From contig JACRBR010000324.1 in NCBI GenBank assembly GCA_016213125.1, positions 1 through 13,244 of the forward strand: 13,244 nt of DNA, in the 5' to 3' direction. A model generated the notes under the pieces. The model searched no databases and was not told the DNA's origin. It saw nothing but the letters and a program-made list of their open reading frames with translations. Shown here piece by piece: positions 13,077-13,244 of this stretch. Source of the DNA: Chloroflexota bacterium. GTDB lineage: Bacteria; Chloroflexota; Dehalococcoidia; DSTF01; JACRBR01. The position numbers and the translations under genes are program-made. Within the stretch, counting starts at the first letter, position 1. Every line of letters begins with the position of its first letter.

Positions 13077-13244
13077 CTAGCTAGTCACGATCGAGACGCT
13101 GGTGTCGGTTGTCAGCGTGCCGCTTGATGCGACGATGGTATTCGTTCCTGCGAGGCTAATCTGGCATCCCGCGAATGTCGCCACTCCGGCTACTGCCGCC
13201 AGAGGGTTCGCCGTGCAGGAGAGCGCGCCAGGGCCCGCTCCCGC
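13077..13244 (-). CDS. C-terminal end of a secreted/surface Ig-like repeat protein (partial)
   Basis: The last 55 codons and the TAG stop (13077-13079) are in the window; the rest lies beyond the right edge. The peptide is rich in small and hydroxyl residues, for example ALSCTANPLAAVAGVATFAG and CQISLAGTNTIVASS. It has the NP-x-G-VATFAGC-x-I-x-x-AGT pattern seen in bacterial Ig-like/filamin-type extracellular repeats. Two Cys residues about 17 apart may form a disulfide. The likely product is a large exported surface protein, but nothing more can be said from this fragment. Length and start are unknown. A strong hairpin terminator follows. Confidence 0.75.
   Translation of the reverse strand, partial: AGAGPGALSCTANPLAAVAGVATFAGCQISLAGTNTIVASSGTLTTDTSVSIVTS

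Overview
The window is strongly GC-rich bacterial chromosomal DNA with densely packed genes on both strands. I infer a member of Chloroflexota (perhaps Dehalococcoidia-like). Three features point that way: a secreted protein with a Thr/Pro-rich tail, a cell-surface Ig-like repeat ending at the right edge, and a GAAC-N4-GTTC operator of the Gram-positive LexA type. No marker gene here proves the assignment. I see no rRNA, tRNA, CRISPR array, insertion sequence or phage gene.

Layout. Positions 1-1715 (+): the end of a long coiled-coil protein, translationally coupled by ATGA to threonine synthase (thrC). Positions 1848-3305 (-): dnaA, convergent with thrC, with a hairpin over its ribosome binding site and about 500 bp of non-coding DNA upstream that may be a replication origin but lacks clear DnaA boxes. 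Positions 3811-5821 (+): a PAP2-type membrane phosphatase/phosphotransferase followed 4 nt later by a cysteine desulfurase. Positions 5823-6482 (-): a Lon-substrate-binding-domain protein ending 1 nt from the desulfurase stop codon. Positions 6841-8507 (+): a zinc-ribbon/OB-fold (DUF35) protein and a thiolase, probably one enzyme complex of acyl-CoA metabolism. Positions 8568-9119 (-): a 2H phosphoesterase (2'-5' RNA ligase family), meeting the thiolase at a strong two-way hairpin terminator. Positions 9237-9959 (+): radC, with a promoter containing a perfect LexA-type box and almost no leader. Positions 9960-10429: non-coding DNA with three hairpin repeats and a perfect 7-bp tandem array. Positions 10430-11950 (-): a metallo-beta-lactamase-fold hydrolase downstream of a CADD-family diiron protein (candidate p-aminobenzoate synthase). 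Positions 12148-12900 (-): a secreted acidic two-domain protein. Positions 13077-13244 (-): the end of an Ig-like surface protein.

Most genes are core metabolism or housekeeping. The more unusual content is regulatory or repetitive. It comprises the SOS-type promoter of radC, a family of five intergenic hairpin repeats, two heptanucleotide arrays sitting at the 3' ends of neighbouring minus-strand genes (one able to form a G-quadruplex), and the RBS hairpin of dnaA. No convincing new defence or mobile system is visible. The candidates most worth testing are the repeat families and the radC promoter.
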